A stretch of DNA of 31,141 nucleotides from a virus. The position numbers were made by a program, and so were the translations under genes. Positions within the stretch are counted from its first letter, which is position 1; every line of letters begins with the position of its first letter. Where the stretch lies: positions 1 through 31,141 of IMG/VR virus record IMGVR_UViG_3300047994_000371; one strand, 5' to 3'. The notes beneath the pieces are model-generated. The model made no database searches and was not told where the DNA came from. It worked only from the letters and a program-made list of their open reading frames with translations. This document shows positions 30,294 through 31,141 of the stretch, in pieces.

Positions 30294-30370
30294 AGAAGTT
30301 GAACGGGCCCCAAAGGAGCAAGCCAGCTCCCCGGGGCCCTGGCCAGCAAACCTCTTGCTCCGAGGTCCAC
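30294..30370 (+). promoter_or_regulatory. Leader with two mutually exclusive hairpins
   Basis: Between the promoter and ATG 30371 two foldings compete. In the first, GGGCCCC (30305-30311) pairs with GGGGCCC (30333-30339), with GGAGC (30315-30319) pairing with GCTCC (30326-30330) inside. In the second, GGAGCAAG (30315-30322) pairs with CTTGCTCC (30354-30361) immediately before the ribosome site GAGGT (30362-30366). The second folding would break the inner stem of the first and could limit ribosome access. Confidence 0.5.
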
Positions 30371-30934
30371 ATGGTTACGCTCCCTGTAGCACAGGCGCCC
30401 GCCGCCGCTGCGCTGCCCACGCTCACCTCCACCGACACTGCCCGCATCCAGGCCAGGGTCGGCTCCCTGACGCTCGGCGGAGTCACCTACTTCGCCGCAG
30501 TGAAGGTGCAGCGCGTCTCGCTGCTCACCTTCTGCGTCGACGGGACCTACGTCTCCGCCGAGGACGCCGCCGCCGAGATCGCGTACCTCGTCGCCGAGCG
30601 CGAGGCGATCGAGGACGAGCCCTCCCTCCTCAGGGCCGCCGAGGTGGTGCAGCGCCAGCTCGCAAACGGCCCCCTCCGCCTCGACGGCTCCTTCACCGTG
30701 CGCACCAGCTTCGGGTGCGGCCACCAGGTGCAGATCGCCACCTGGTCGAGCAAGGACTGGCGCGCCTCCCGTCGCGATGAAGTCCGGGCCCTCGACGAGC
30801 TCGTCGAGTGGGCCAACGGCATGGGCTTGGGCTTCCGGGCCACCCGGGTCGGCTGGGAGGTGGTCGCGACCCTCCCTGCGTACGGCCCCGGCGTCGCCAA
30901 GACCTCGGCCCGCGCCCGCGAAGAGGCCGCGTGA
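30371..30934 (+). CDS. First gene of the operon after the switch region, unknown
   Basis: ATG 30371 has GAGGT four bases upstream; an earlier TTG at 30299 would read through the leader hairpins and is rejected. The 187-residue product has LPTLTSTDTARIQARVGSLTLGGVTYFAAVKVQRVSLLTFCVDGTYVSAEDAAAEIAYLV, a helical section (EREAIEDEPSLLRAAEVVQRQLANG) and a later SFGCGHQVQIATWSSKDWRASRRDEVRALDELVEWANGMG. There is no membrane helix or catalytic motif. As the first product of a regulated operon it may be an early or accessory protein. Its stop overlaps the next GTG. Confidence 0.65.
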   Translation: MVTLPVAQAPAAAALPTLTSTDTARIQARVGSLTLGGVTYFAAVKVQRVSLLTFCVDGTYVSAEDAAAEIAYLVAEREAIEDEPSLLRAAEVVQRQLANGPLRLDGSFTVRTSFGCGHQVQIATWSSKDWRASRRDEVRALDELVEWANGMGLGFRATRVGWEVVATLPAYGPGVAKTSARAREEAA

Positions 30935-31141
30935 CCGCTCTCCCCGCGCTGCCGGTCGACCCGTCCTCGGTGGCCCCCTCGCCGAGCTCCGACATGTCCC
31001 CCGTGAGCCTCGGTCACATGGCCGAGCTCCGGGCGGGCCTGGTGGGTGTCCTCGGCGAGCTCGACGAGCTGCTGGCGGCCGTCGAAGCCTCGGCGGAGGA
31101 CGAGGAGACGAAGGAAGAGCTCCGCGAGCTCGCCGCCGGCG
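30931..31141 (+). CDS. Start of a Glu-rich helical protein (partial)
   Basis: GTG 30931 overlaps the previous TGA as GTGA. Seventy residues are visible before the window ends. A Pro/Ser-rich lead (LPVDPSSVAPSPSS) is followed by a helix with many Glu and Leu (MAELRAGLVGVLGELDELLAAVEASAEDEETKEELRELAAG), probably a coiled coil. It is probably transcribed from the same promoter as the gene before it. No function can be stated. Confidence 0.6.
   Translation, partial: MTALPALPVDPSSVAPSPSSDMSPVSLGHMAELRAGLVGVLGELDELLAAVEASAEDEETKEELRELAAG

Noticed and set aside
30299-30370. TTG start at 30299 for the first operon gene
   Set aside because: It would read through both leader hairpins and has no ribosome site, whereas ATG 30371 has GAGGT four bases upstream.
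1-31141. tRNA or other structured RNA genes
   Set aside because: I looked for cloverleaf-type ends and conserved loops and found none convincing; a covariance-model scan was not possible here.

Overview
The window is about 31 kb of very GC-rich DNA (third codon positions almost all G or C) carrying the late (virion) gene block of a contractile-tailed, Mu-like phage or prophage, followed by a short region where late genes meet regulatory or early genes. The host is probably a myxobacterium-type deltaproteobacterial lineage (Myxococcota). That rests on the composition and on a Pro-rich membrane protein at 29190-29816 of a style I associate with that group. No integrase, terminase core or ribosomal marker in the window settles it.

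Layout, left to right. 1-165 is the 3' end of a gene entering from upstream (possibly the terminase). 170-615 holds two small membrane-peptide genes. 619-2856 encodes a portal protein with an unusual C-terminal extension, followed by three small genes to 3943. After a cluster of hairpins come a scaffold-like protein with Gln/Gly repeats (4068-4937), the major capsid protein (4984-6012) and two probable decoration proteins (to 7357). 7357-12880 is a run of small connector, neck and unknown genes. It includes non-virion-looking cargo (a P-loop kinase at 9960) and one small gene on the opposite strand (8521-8709). The contractile tail follows: sheath (12884), tube (14664), two probable tail-assembly chaperones (15079, 15694), a tail-completion-like protein (16486) and the tape measure (16952). 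The baseplate is in Mu order: gpN-like (19249), gpP-like hub (20201), gp45-like spike (21399), gp46-like (22013), gp47/J-like (22425), an extra gene (23942) and gp48-like (24470). Tail-fibre and receptor-binding genes run from 25129 to 28682.

From 28687 the gene directions change. A small exported protein (minus), a membrane-anchored exported protein (plus), a ribbon-helix-helix regulator (minus) and a new plus-strand operon (30371 onward) lie around two divergent intergenic regions. The second region has a readable sigma70-type promoter with an inverted repeat in its spacer, and a leader that can fold in two mutually exclusive ways. This looks like a regulatory switch at the boundary between late and other genes.

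Almost all plus-strand genes overlap by 1-4 bases or are spaced by a few bases, so 1-28682 probably behaves as one or a few long late transcripts. I see no lysis genes, no integrase or transposase, no MuF-type minor head protein and no head protease. The points most worth a second look are a tape-measure N-terminal peptide repeated in a small membrane/zinc-ribbon protein, a degenerate zincin-like module fused to the portal, a module shared by sheath and fibre, and the promoter and leader at 30259-30371.
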